A stretch of DNA of 64,000 nucleotides from Planctomycetota bacterium (GTDB lineage: Bacteria > Planctomycetota > JAJSAM01), in contig JAJSAM010000060.1 in NCBI GenBank assembly GCA_024274785.1, forward strand, positions 1 through 64,000. Direction: 5' to 3'. Shown in pieces: positions 52,421 to 60,388 of the stretch (within the stretch, counting starts at the first letter, position 1; every line of letters starts with the position of its first letter). The notes under the pieces were generated by a model, which worked only from the letters and a program-made list of their open reading frames with translations, was not told where the DNA came from and ran no database searches. Position numbers and translations under genes: made by a program.

Positions 52421-52903
52421 TCACGACCCGCCCGTCTTCAGCGCCGGTTCCGCACCCTTTGCCGTCTTTGCCCAGACCACAAAACGAGCGAAGTCCTTCG
52501 TGCGCACCGAGCCGGTGACCAGGCTGCTCGCCTCCGCGCCGCTTGGCGACAGAACCAGGAACGTCGGCGTCTTTCGCTCGCCCCAACGCGCCTCGAACGC
52601 TTCGGAGTTCTCGCCCTTGCGAACCCGCACGTAGACCACGTCGGCCAGGGCGGCCTTGACCTTCGGGTCGGAGAGCGCCCGCTCCGTCATCTTCCGGGAG
52701 AAGGGGCAACTCTCGCTCGAATACTCGATCAGGACGTTGCGGCCCGTGGCGTCGGCGACGATCAGGGCCCGGGTCAGGGAGGTGCCGTCGAATTCAGGCT
52801 CCGCCGGCGTGCGCGGTTCATCCGCGGGCCCGGCCGAAGAGCAGGTGGCGAGCAGTGAAAGGACCCCGAGCAGGGCAGCCGGAAGCAGATTGCCGGTGTT
52901 CAT
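52421..52903 (-). CDS. Thioredoxin-fold lipoprotein, CxxS type (downstream paralog)
   Basis: 160 residues. The signal peptide ends in a lipobox-like LLATC. The domain has NVLIEYSSESCPFSRKMTER, where the active-site turn reads C-P-F-S instead of CxxC, and the cis-Pro in GERKTPTFLVLSPSG. It resembles the thioredoxin-like domain of DsbD/thiol-disulfide carriers, but with one cysteine. Its upstream neighbour is an obvious paralog (shared NVL(I/V)EY, GER.TPT, SLVTG, WA+T+G.EP), separated by 46 bases, so they form a duplicated pair in one operon. Confidence 0.7.
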   Translation of the reverse strand: MNTGNLLPAALLGVLSLLATCSSAGPADEPRTPAEPEFDGTSLTRALIVADATGRNVLIEYSSESCPFSRKMTERALSDPKVKAALADVVYVRVRKGENSEAFEARWGERKTPTFLVLSPSGAEASSLVTGSVRTKDFARFVVWAKTAKGAEPALKTGGS

Positions 52904-52949
52904 GCGAGCGATGATAGGTGCGGAGCCCAGCCCCGCATAGCGTTCATCT

Positions 52950-53423
52950 TCAGGTGGCGCCCCGAGTGAAACCGGGCTCGGGTCCCTCGGTGGTGCGAGC
53001 CCAGGCGAGGTAGTTCCGGAAGTCCTCGGTCCCGATCTCCCCGGTCACCAGGCTGCCCGGAGTCGTACCGTCCGGCCGCAGGACGATCCAGGTCGGCGTC
53101 CCCCTCTCGCCAAACCGCTCTTCGAACCCCGCGGCGCTCTCTCCCCTGATCATGCGGACGTAGACGACCGACTTGAGCTTCGCGATCACCTCCGGGTCCG
53201 CAAGCGCCCGCTCCCTCATCCGGAGAGAGGCGCGGCAGTCCTCGTCGGTGTATTCCACGAGGACGTTGCGGCCGGTGGACTTCGCCACGGAGAGGGCCAT
53301 GGCCAGCTCCGGGCCTCGCAGTTCCGGCACCGCGACGGCTCTGGCGCGCGGAGTGGTCCGATCCGAGGCACAGGCGGACACTCCGAGCAGCAGGGTGAGC
53401 AGAATGAAGCTTCCGGGTTTCAT
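52950..53423 (-). CDS. Thioredoxin-fold lipoprotein, CxxS type (upstream paralog)
   Basis: 157 residues. The lipobox LGVSAC gives a lipid-anchored protein. The thioredoxin-like domain reads NVLVEYTDEDCRASLRMRER with C-R-A-S in place of CxxC, then FGERGTPTWIVLRPDG with the cis-Pro. GGAGG precedes the ATG at 53423. It is the first gene of the duplicated pair; the Ser in the fourth position of the turn is kept in both copies, which suggests that the CxxS form is functional and not decay. Confidence 0.7.
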   Translation of the reverse strand: MKPGSFILLTLLLGVSACASDRTTPRARAVAVPELRGPELAMALSVAKSTGRNVLVEYTDEDCRASLRMRERALADPEVIAKLKSVVYVRMIRGESAAGFEERFGERGTPTWIVLRPDGTTPGSLVTGEIGTEDFRNYLAWARTTEGPEPGFTRGAT

Positions 53424-53607
53424 GGCGATCCTCCGTCCCGACATCGGCTCGCCCCGGTCTCACACTTGACAGGAATCGAGGGTCTGTTACGAAGGGGGAA
53501 GAACCGCCCATGATCAGGCTCCACTCCCACCTCTGAGCCTCTCTCTCGGCCGTCGCTGGGTTCGACGGCCCGGGCATCTCCCCCACCTTCAGCAAAGGAG
53601 CGACGCC

Positions 53608-54279
53608 ATGAGAGGCTTCGCACTCGTCGCAGGGATTCTATCGATCCTCGCACCACTGGCGATCGCCGACGATCCGGCGGGACCCGTGTCCGACAATGCC
53701 GTCTATCTGCGCCTGCTGGTCGGCATCGGGAAGCCGATGCTGGTCACCGGCTATCTCGACGAGACGAAGGGCACCGGGAAGGGTTACGACGCCGCGTTCC
53801 TCGACCTCGACGGCGACGGGAAGTTCGAAACGCGGCAGGACTTCGGCACCTACACCCTCCCCACCAACGGCGAAGAGCGTCCGGACCCGAAAATCAGGAT
53901 CCAGCACGAGGATTGCGACTGGGTTCTCGACCTGCGCTACTCTCGGTTCACCCCGGTGGACGGCGTGGCCCAGGCCTCCATCCGCTGGACCGTGACCCGC
54001 GGGGAGGAGTTCTACGCCTGGTTCATCAACGGGCGGGTGAAGTTTCACACCGACCCGGAGGCCGCCGCCGCCGCGGAGCCAATTCGAATGGGCCCCCCGT
54101 TCACGTTCAAGATAGGGACCCGCACCGAGGGCCGCCAGGGACTCGTGAGCGTCGGTCTGATGGACATGAACGGCTGCACGCTCCGGCTGGCCCGCCAGGA
54201 CGGCCAGGTCGTCTCGCCCACACTGAAACTGTTCCAGGACGGGACCGAGGTGCTCTTGACCCAGGCATCCTATGGCTGA
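53608..54279 (+). CDS. Exported hypothetical protein, N-terminal part (ends at an in-frame TGA)
   Basis: 223 codons that I do not recognise as a named family. A signal peptide (LVAGILSILAPLAIA) is followed by a beta-rich body with an EF-hand-like calcium loop DLDGDGKFE (about residues 71-79), and a second strand-rich part ending VSPTLKLFQDGTEVLLTQASYG. TGA at 54277-54279 ends it, but the same frame continues immediately with SGTCDVPVAVPTGRYDLE, a natural continuation of the same beta domain. The ATG has AAAGGAG upstream. The pair with the next entry probably is one gene. Confidence 0.6.
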   Translation: MRGFALVAGILSILAPLAIADDPAGPVSDNAVYLRLLVGIGKPMLVTGYLDETKGTGKGYDAAFLDLDGDGKFETRQDFGTYTLPTNGEERPDPKIRIQHEDCDWVLDLRYSRFTPVDGVAQASIRWTVTRGEEFYAWFINGRVKFHTDPEAAAAAEPIRMGPPFTFKIGTRTEGRQGLVSVGLMDMNGCTLRLARQDGQVVSPTLKLFQDGTEVLLTQASYG

Positions 54280-54294
54280 AGCGGTACCTGCGAT

Positions 54295-54864
54295 GTGCCG
54301 GTGGCTGTGCCCACCGGCCGATACGACCTGGAAGCATCGATCGACCTCAAACCCGTCCTCGGCCGGATCGAGCACCTCGGCGCCATCGACCTGGTGATCC
54401 CCTCGAAGAAGATTCTCGAGGAGCGACTGGCCCAACTCGAATCCGGCATCGTCAACACCCGCCGGGCCGCCCTGGTCGACCTTCGCCACTTCCCCGAGGA
54501 CGGTGAGACGGTCTTCCCGAAGCTGATGGCGTGCCTTGAAGACGAAGACGCCGGCATCCGTATGCTCGCGCTGTCGGTGATGACGGCCTATCCGACCAGG
54601 GCCGCGGAGCAGGCGGACCGGTTCATCGGAATTCTCACTGGCGACGAGTCGGTAAGCACGTCCGAGAAGGCGAACGCCGCCTACCTGCTCAGCCGGTTCG
54701 CGCCGGTGTCCGAGAAGGTGGGGGCCGCGCTCGAGCAGGCGCTGGCCGAAGCCGACGACAGCCTGAAGACGCGCCTGAAGTACGCCGTCGAGAACTATCG
54801 AAGGCGTGTCGCGCCGCCGGACCCGGAAGAGAGAGACGACGAAGCGAGCAAGTCCGAAGAGTAA
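54295..54864 (+). CDS. Continuation of the exported protein beyond TGA, with HEAT-like helices
   Basis: 189 codons in the same frame as the preceding gene, from a GTG without ribosome site. Coding character starts already at 54280. The first 30 residues (VPVAVPTGRYDLEASIDLKP) close the beta domain; after that come HEAT-like helical pairs (RRAALVDLRHFPEDGETVFP, AGIRMLALSVMTAYPTRAAE) and a charged tail. If TGA is read through or is an error, the whole would be a 418-residue exported protein with a beta domain and a HEAT domain. Confidence 0.55.
   Translation: MPVAVPTGRYDLEASIDLKPVLGRIEHLGAIDLVIPSKKILEERLAQLESGIVNTRRAALVDLRHFPEDGETVFPKLMACLEDEDAGIRMLALSVMTAYPTRAAEQADRFIGILTGDESVSTSEKANAAYLLSRFAPVSEKVGAALEQALAEADDSLKTRLKYAVENYRRRVAPPDPEERDDEASKSEE
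54297..54318 (+). other. Perfect 8-bp stem-loop 17 bases after an in-frame TGA
   Basis: GCCGGTGG-CTGTGC-CCACCGGC, inside coding sequence. The apical loop lies 26-31 bases after the TGA, within the distance range of bacterial SECIS elements. The loop does not match the consensus cleanly and such stems are frequent in GC-rich DNA, so this is only a candidate. Confidence 0.3.
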
Positions 54865-55067
54865 TCCCGGCGCACCGCGAAGGGGGGCGGCCCTTACCCG
54901 GGGACGCCCCTGCTCGATCCTCGATGGCCGGACCTTCGCCAGGGCCGGCTCCGGAACGCTCCGGCGCGCTGACCGTCCTCCATGACACCGGCGCACCGCC
55001 ACCGATAAGGAGCGCATCGCCATGGACTTCGCCGGCTCCCGCTCCGGCTGAATCTCACTGATCCCCG

Positions 55068-55080
55068 AATACCGGGTATT
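55068..55080. promoter_or_regulatory. Palindrome just upstream of the MutS-like gene
   Basis: AATACC-G-GGTATT, an AT-richer dyad ending nine bases before the ATG at 55090. It may be an operator or the edge of a promoter. The 225-base gap before the gene (54865-55089) holds nothing else convincing; a nine-codon frame at 55022 with AAGGAG ahead is noted only. Confidence 0.3.
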
Positions 55081-55089
55081 TTCTCCGGA

Positions 55090-56871
55090 ATGGACCCTCG
55101 TCAGACCTACTCCTCCCGGCTCGCCGAGCGCCGGAAAGAACTCGCCCGCGTCGAGCAGCGTGAGGATCGGCTGTCCAGCGCCCGGCTCCTCTCCGTCTTC
55201 GCCGGGGTCGTACTCGGCTGGGCGGTGATCTCCGGCCCGCGGCTGCCGGTGGAAACGCTGGCGTTGCCGATCATCCTGTTCGTCGTCCTCGTGGTGGCAC
55301 ACGTACTCACCCAGAACCGGCGCGACCGGCTGCTGCGCGCGATCGCCTTCTACGAACGCGGTCTCTCGCACCTGACCGACGAATGGCCCGGCACCGGCCG
55401 TCGCGGCGATCGCTACGTCGATCCGGACCACGCCTACGCCGGCGAGCTCGATGTGTTCGGCATGGGATCCCTCTTCGAACGGATCTCCTCGGCGCGCACC
55501 CGGTCGGGCGAGGACACCCTCGGAGAATGGCTCTGCCATCCCGCGGACATCGAGACCATCCCGGCCCGCCAGGAAGCCGCGGTGGACCTGAAAGACCGGA
55601 TCGATCTTCGCGAGCAGATCGCGGTGCTTGGTGAGGAGGTTTCTCCCGATCTCGATGCGACCTCGCTCGAAGCCTGGGGCAAGGGGCCACTGCTGCTTCA
55701 GTCCGTGATCGTCCCCTGCATTCTGGCCGCCCTGGGGCTGGCCGGTCTCTTTGCCCTCTACCTCTGGCTCGGCACGGACGTGGGCGGTCTTCCCCTCGCG
55801 ACCGTCATCCTGATCGACGGCGCCATTTACTTCACCTATCGGCGGAAGCTCTCCGCGGTGCTGACCACCGCCGACCACTCCGCGGCGGAGTTGGGGCTGC
55901 TCTCCGAGGTGCTCGCCCGATTCGAGCGTGAGGAATACCGGGCACCGCTGCTGCGATCGCTGCGCCGGTGCCTCGCGACGGACGGGGAGCCGCCTTCCCA
56001 CCGGGTCCGAAAGCTCGTCCGGCTCGGACAACTCGTCGATGCGGGTCGCAATCAGCTCTTCATCCCGTTTGCATTCCTGATGCTCTGGCATGTGCAGTGC
56101 GCCTTCGCCCTCGAACGCTGGCGCCGGACCTCCGGGGAGCACGTCGGTGACTGGCTGCGAGCGGTCGGTGAGATCGAAGCCCTGCTCTCCGTGGCCGGAT
56201 ACGCATTCGAGCGGCCCGAGGATCCCTTCCCGGAAATTGTCGAGGGCGGCCCGTTGATTCAGGCGAAAGCGCTCGGCCACCCCCTCCTCCCCCCCGACCG
56301 CTGCATCCGCAACGACCTCGAACTCGGGGAAGCCCCCCGGCTGATCGTCATCTCCGGCTCGAACATGTCCGGCAAGAGCACGATGCTCCGCACGGTAGGC
56401 ACGAACGCCGTCCTCGCATTCCTCGGAGCCCCGGTCACCGCGGAGTCGCTCCGCATCTCGCCGCTCACGATCGGGGCATCGCTCCGGGTCGTGGATTCGC
56501 TGCTCGAGGGCCGATCCCGTTTCTACGCCGAGATCACCCGGCTGAAGCAGGTGGTCGACTTGACCGAAGGGGAGCGACCGGTACTCTTCCTGCTCGACGA
56601 ACTGCTCCACGGCACGAATTCGAAGGACCGGGCCGCCGGCGCCAGGGCGATCGTCGGCGGACTGGTGAAGCGGGGATCCATCGGCCTCGTGACCACCCAT
56701 GACCTGGCCCTCTCCTCCATCGCCGACGCCCCGGAAAGCCGGGCCGAGAACCACCACTTCGAGGACCGCATGGAGGGCGACGAGATGATCTTCGACTATC
56801 GCCTCCTCCCCGGCGTGGTGACGCGAAGCAATGCGTTGGCCCTGATGCGGGCGGTGGGCCTGGACGTGTAG
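55090..56871 (+). CDS. Membrane-associated MutS-family ATPase
   Basis: 593 residues. There are two membrane helices near 33-70 (VFAGVVLGWAVISGP, LALPIILFVVLVVAHVL) and two more near 203-250 (VIVPCILAALGLAGLFALYL, LPLATVILIDGAIYF). A MutS lever/clamp-like helical region follows, then a MutS ATPase domain: Walker A ISGSNMSGKSTMLRTVGTN, signature SLLEGRSRFYAEITRL, Walker B VLFLLDELLHGTNS and switch VTTHDLALS. The mismatch-recognition domain (Phe-x-Glu) of MutS1 is missing. This is the group of membrane-bound MutS-related proteins of unknown role. A hairpin element begins directly after its stop. Confidence 0.83.
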   Translation: MDPRQTYSSRLAERRKELARVEQREDRLSSARLLSVFAGVVLGWAVISGPRLPVETLALPIILFVVLVVAHVLTQNRRDRLLRAIAFYERGLSHLTDEWPGTGRRGDRYVDPDHAYAGELDVFGMGSLFERISSARTRSGEDTLGEWLCHPADIETIPARQEAAVDLKDRIDLREQIAVLGEEVSPDLDATSLEAWGKGPLLLQSVIVPCILAALGLAGLFALYLWLGTDVGGLPLATVILIDGAIYFTYRRKLSAVLTTADHSAAELGLLSEVLARFEREEYRAPLLRSLRRCLATDGEPPSHRVRKLVRLGQLVDAGRNQLFIPFAFLMLWHVQCAFALERWRRTSGEHVGDWLRAVGEIEALLSVAGYAFERPEDPFPEIVEGGPLIQAKALGHPLLPPDRCIRNDLELGEAPRLIVISGSNMSGKSTMLRTVGTNAVLAFLGAPVTAESLRISPLTIGASLRVVDSLLEGRSRFYAEITRLKQVVDLTEGERPVLFLLDELLHGTNSKDRAAGARAIVGGLVKRGSIGLVTTHDLALSSIADAPESRAENHHFEDRMEGDEMIFDYRLLPGVVTRSNALALMRAVGLDV

Positions 56872-57032
56872 GGCGCTTCTGGAAATCAGTGCGACCGATG
56901 CATTGAGAGCGCCGTCTGGCCCGAGAAAGCGGGGCGCGAGGAGGGCGCAACCTTGCTGGTTTCAACCGACGAGCAACGCGGCTTTGCGAGATGCAGCGGC
57001 CCTCGAATGCAGCGGTCCTTTTCAGACGCCCC
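56872..57032. repeat. Dispersed hairpin element, copy 3 (long form)
   Basis: It begins right after a TAG stop. Arms: GGCGCTTCTGGAAA on the left and CCTTTTCAGACGCC on the right, so the outer bases differ from copies 1 and 2 (GGGC/GCCC) but pair again. The inner arms and the central segment (TGGTTTCAACCGACGAGCAA) match copy 1. It takes up half of the 355-base gap before gnd; the rest holds only the short hairpin at 57181 and the gnd ribosome site. Confidence 0.85.
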
Positions 57033-57180
57033 CCCGGCGTGACGGGAGAGGATCGCTCGGATTTCGGGGCGAGCCGCTAATCTCTCGTACGAGCCATTCC
57101 CGGGGAAGCCGACGCAGTCTCGGCGGCGCGGCGGCGACCACGCGGCGCCCTCCGGGGAAATGGACCAAACGCGAATCGGA

Positions 57181-57201
57181 GGGACGGGTTTTCTCCCGTC
57201 C
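57181..57201 (+). repeat. GGGACGGG-type hairpin upstream of gnd
   Basis: GGGACGGG-TTTTCT-CCCGTCC, located 26 bases before the gnd ATG. Other members of the family lie downstream of genes; here it is in the leader, where it could act on transcription or message stability. Confidence 0.5.
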
Positions 57202-57226
57202 GCACCTCCGGGGAGGTAGCGAAAAC

Positions 57227-58135
57227 ATGCGCATCGCAATCGTCGGACTCGGGAAGATGGGCGGAAACATGGCGGAGCGGTTGCTTCGCGGCGGGCACGA
57301 AGTCGTAGGACTCGACTTTTCGCCGGAACCCCTCGCCGCGCTGAAAGAGCTCGGTGGCAAACCGGTGCAATCGGCCGAAGAGGTCGTGGCGGCGCTCGCG
57401 GCGCCGCGGGCGGTCTGGCTGATGATCCCCTCCGGCAAACCGGTGGAGAGCGCGGTCACGCAGTACTGCGATCTGCTCGACGCCGGCGACATCCTCATCG
57501 ACGGCGGCAACTCGAACTACCGGGACTCCATGCGCCGGGGAGCTTACGCCGGGGAACGCGGGATCCAATTCGTGGACTGCGGCACGTCGGGCGGGATCTG
57601 GGGTCTCGCCGAAGGCTACAGCATGATGATCGGTGGCCCGGACCTGGCCGTCGACACCCTCCGGCCGGTTTTCGAAACGCTCGCTCCCGCCGCGGACCGG
57701 GGCTGGGGGCACGTGGGACCGTCCGGCTCGGGCCACTACGTCAAGATGGTCCACAACGGTATCGAGTACGGTTTGATGCAGGCCTACGCCGAAGGCTACT
57801 CGCTCCTCCAGCACAAGGAGGAGTTCGGACTCGACCTCGCCCAGGTGTCGAAGATCTGGCAGTACGGCAGTGTGGTGCGCTCGTGGCTGCTCGACCTCAC
57901 GACGGAGGCCCTCGAAGAGAACCCCGGGCTCGAAGGCATCGCCCCCTGGGTCTCCGATTCCGGGGAAGGCCGCTGGACGGTGATGGAATCCATCGACCTG
58001 GCCGTCCCGGCGCCGGTGATCGCGATGGCTCTCTACGAGCGGTTCCGCTCGCGCGACACCGACTCGTTCTCCGATCGGCTGCTGGCGGCGATGCGCAACA
58101 AGTTCGGCGGGCATGCCATCAAGGAGGAAAGCTGA
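57227..58135 (+). CDS. gnd: 6-phosphogluconate dehydrogenase (decarboxylating, short form)
   Basis: 302 residues. It oxidises 6-phosphogluconate to ribulose 5-phosphate with release of CO2. The NAD(P)-binding motif is IAIVGLGKMGGNMAERLLRG; substrate-binding and catalytic segments are DGGNSNYRDS, CGTSGGIWGLAEGY and the Lys/Asn motif GSGHYVKMVHNGIEYG. The short, roughly 300-residue form is common in Gram-positives and many environmental bacteria, where it can use NAD. The ATG follows GGGAGG; its stop overlaps the zwf start (TGATG). Confidence 0.93.
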   Translation: MRIAIVGLGKMGGNMAERLLRGGHEVVGLDFSPEPLAALKELGGKPVQSAEEVVAALAAPRAVWLMIPSGKPVESAVTQYCDLLDAGDILIDGGNSNYRDSMRRGAYAGERGIQFVDCGTSGGIWGLAEGYSMMIGGPDLAVDTLRPVFETLAPAADRGWGHVGPSGSGHYVKMVHNGIEYGLMQAYAEGYSLLQHKEEFGLDLAQVSKIWQYGSVVRSWLLDLTTEALEENPGLEGIAPWVSDSGEGRWTVMESIDLAVPAPVIAMALYERFRSRDTDSFSDRLLAAMRNKFGGHAIKEES

Positions 58136-59547
58136 TGTCCCCCACTCCCGCAGAGCACGTCTTCGTGATCTTCGGAGGCAAGGGCGATCTGGCGGAGCGC
58201 AAACTTCTCCCGGCGCTGGCCGACCTGGCCAGGCGCGGTGACCTCGGGGACCGCTACGTCATCCTCGGCGTCGGCCGCAGCGAGGTCAGTGACGAGGAAT
58301 ACCGCTCGTTCGGCCGCGCCGCGCTCGAAGGCGTCGAGCACGGCGGGTTGACGGAACACCTCGCTTACCACTCGACGAAACAGGGCGGCTACGAAGGTCT
58401 CCGGCAGCGGATCGAAACCATCGAGGCCGAGGCCGGTCTTCCGGGCAATCGCACCTTCTACCTGGCGTTGCCGGCGGGCGCCTTCGGACCGACGATCGAG
58501 GGCCTCGGCAACGCGGGGCTGAACGAGGGCCCCGGCTTCACGCGAGTTGTGATCGAGAAGCCGTTCGGGCACGACCTTCCGAGCGCCATCGCCCTGAACG
58601 CCACCGTCCATCGGTACTTTACCGAGGAGCAGGTCTACCGCATCGACCACTACCTCGGGAAGGAGACCGTGCAGAACCTCCTCGTCTTCCGGTTCGGCAA
58701 CACCATCTTCGAAGATCTGTGGAACCGGGACCGTATCGAGAGCGTGGCCATCACCGTCTCCGAGAGTCTGGGCGTCGAGGACCGCGCGGCGTTCTACGAG
58801 CAGACCGGCGCGATCCGCGACATTCTGCAGAACCACCTGATCCAGGTCCTCGCCCTGACCGCAATGGAGGTACCCTCCGCCTTCAACGCCGAGGCGGTGC
58901 GCCAGGAGAAGATCAAGGTGCTGCGGTCGCTCCGCCCCATCGCCCCGGACGACGTCGTCTTCGGCCACTACACCGCCGGGGAGATCGACGGAAAACCGGT
59001 TCGGGGCTACCTCGAGGAAGCCGGTGTACCCGCCTCCTCCACGACCGAGACCTTCGTCGCGGCGAAACTGTCGCTCGAAAGTTGGCGTTGGCAGGGTGTG
59101 CCCTTCTACGTCCGGACGGGCAAGAGGCTGCCGCAAAAGCTCACCGAGATCGCCGTTTCATTCCGCAGTCCCCCGGTGTGCATGTTCGAGTCGATGGGCA
59201 GTTGCCTGCTCAATTCGAACCTGCTCACCATCCGGCTGCAGCCCAGGGAGGGGTTCTCTCTCCTGATCGACGTGAAGGTCCCCGGGGAACCCCTCGCCCT
59301 CAAGCGGATCCCGCTGAGCTTCCGTTACGACGACACATTCGGCAAACTGCCGGATGCGTACGAGACGTTGATCCTCGACGTGTTGGTCGGTGACCAGACG
59401 CTCTTCGTGCATTCGGAAGAAGTGGAAGCGTCCTGGCGGCTCTTCGACCCGCTGCTTTCAGGGCAGGAGGCGCCCTTGCCATACGCGGCCGGCACCTGGG
59501 GTCCGCCGAAGGCAAACGGACACATGCATCCGGGAAACTACTCATGA
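58135..59547 (+). CDS. zwf: Glucose-6-phosphate 1-dehydrogenase
   Basis: 470 residues. It oxidises glucose 6-phosphate to 6-phosphogluconolactone, the first step of the oxidative pentose phosphate pathway. The nucleotide-binding motif is VIFGGKGDLAERKLLPAL (usually GASGDL), the catalytic-site motif is RIDHYLGKETVQNLLVFRFG, and EKPFGHDL is intact. The changed GGKGDL glycine loop may affect NADP/NAD preference. Middle gene of gnd-zwf-pgl; the start overlaps the gnd stop and its stop overlaps the pgl start, so all three are coupled. Confidence 0.94.
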   Translation: MSPTPAEHVFVIFGGKGDLAERKLLPALADLARRGDLGDRYVILGVGRSEVSDEEYRSFGRAALEGVEHGGLTEHLAYHSTKQGGYEGLRQRIETIEAEAGLPGNRTFYLALPAGAFGPTIEGLGNAGLNEGPGFTRVVIEKPFGHDLPSAIALNATVHRYFTEEQVYRIDHYLGKETVQNLLVFRFGNTIFEDLWNRDRIESVAITVSESLGVEDRAAFYEQTGAIRDILQNHLIQVLALTAMEVPSAFNAEAVRQEKIKVLRSLRPIAPDDVVFGHYTAGEIDGKPVRGYLEEAGVPASSTTETFVAAKLSLESWRWQGVPFYVRTGKRLPQKLTEIAVSFRSPPVCMFESMGSCLLNSNLLTIRLQPREGFSLLIDVKVPGEPLALKRIPLSFRYDDTFGKLPDAYETLILDVLVGDQTLFVHSEEVEASWRLFDPLLSGQEAPLPYAAGTWGPPKANGHMHPGNYS

Positions 59548-60329
59548 GTGACGCCGGAACTGCGGGGATCTCGCTGCATCCGGATACTCCCGCGCTTGCC
59601 GCCGCGGTGGCCGACCTCGTCGAGGAGGTGGCCCGGAACTCGATCCGCGCCCGCGGGGTTTTCCACCTCGTCCTTTGCGGCGGAATGACACCCCGCGTGC
59701 TCTACCGGATCCTGGACCGGCCGCCCCGCTGGGGCCGAATCGACTGGACCCGCACCGAAGTGTGGTTCGGTGACGAACGCTGCGTCCCTCCGGACGACGT
59801 ACACAGCAATTTCTGGATGGCCAACAGAGCACTGCTCGAACGCGTCCCCCTTCGCGATCACGAGGTACACCGAATCCGGGGTGAGGCCGATCCGGAAACC
59901 GCCGCGGCGGAGTACGAAGCGGAGATCCGGCAGACGTTTGCGGATGGCCTTCCCCGCTTCGACCTCATCCTGCTCGGAATGGGTACCGACGGCCACACCG
60001 CATCCCTCTTCCCGAACTCCGCCGGCCTGACCGGGAAGGAACGGCTGGTCATCCCGGCCACCGCCCCGGTGGAGCCGAAAGATCGGGTCACCCTGACCCT
60101 GGCAGTCCTGAACGCCGCGCGCGAAGTGGCGTTCCTCATCACCGGCGCCTCGAAGGCGGATACGTTCGCCTGGATCATCCGGGAGCGGTTGAAGGGAGAC
60201 CAGGCGAAGCTCCCGGCCGCGATGGTGGCGCCAACGGACGGACCGCTGCATTGGTTTGTGGATCAGGACGCGGCCCCGTTCCTCGGCCCGAGGGGAGAAA
60301 AAGAGGAGGACCAGGGCAACCTGGCCTGA
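59544..60329 (+). CDS. pgl: 6-phosphogluconolactonase
   Basis: 261 residues of the DevB/SOL type that hydrolyses 6-phosphogluconolactone. Characteristic pieces are FHLVLCGGMTPRVLYRIL, EVWFGDERCVPPDD, ILLGMGTDGHTASLFPNS and a late VAFLITGASKADTF. It starts inside the zwf stop (ATGA). With gnd and zwf it completes the oxidative branch from glucose 6-phosphate to ribulose 5-phosphate. Confidence 0.93.
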   Translation: MSDAGTAGISLHPDTPALAAAVADLVEEVARNSIRARGVFHLVLCGGMTPRVLYRILDRPPRWGRIDWTRTEVWFGDERCVPPDDVHSNFWMANRALLERVPLRDHEVHRIRGEADPETAAAEYEAEIRQTFADGLPRFDLILLGMGTDGHTASLFPNSAGLTGKERLVIPATAPVEPKDRVTLTLAVLNAAREVAFLITGASKADTFAWIIRERLKGDQAKLPAAMVAPTDGPLHWFVDQDAAPFLGPRGEKEEDQGNLA

Positions 60330-60388
60330 TCGTCCTCCCTCCATCCCCCTTCACGTCGGGAGGGCCGATTCTGTATGGTACGGGCGCC

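Noticed and set aside
20451-54864. Reassignment of TAG or TGA as sense codons
   Set aside because: Many intact genes end in TGA (for example 10167-10169, 13789-series neighbours, 58133-58135) or TAG, and only two internal stops are seen. A genome-wide code change would give many more.
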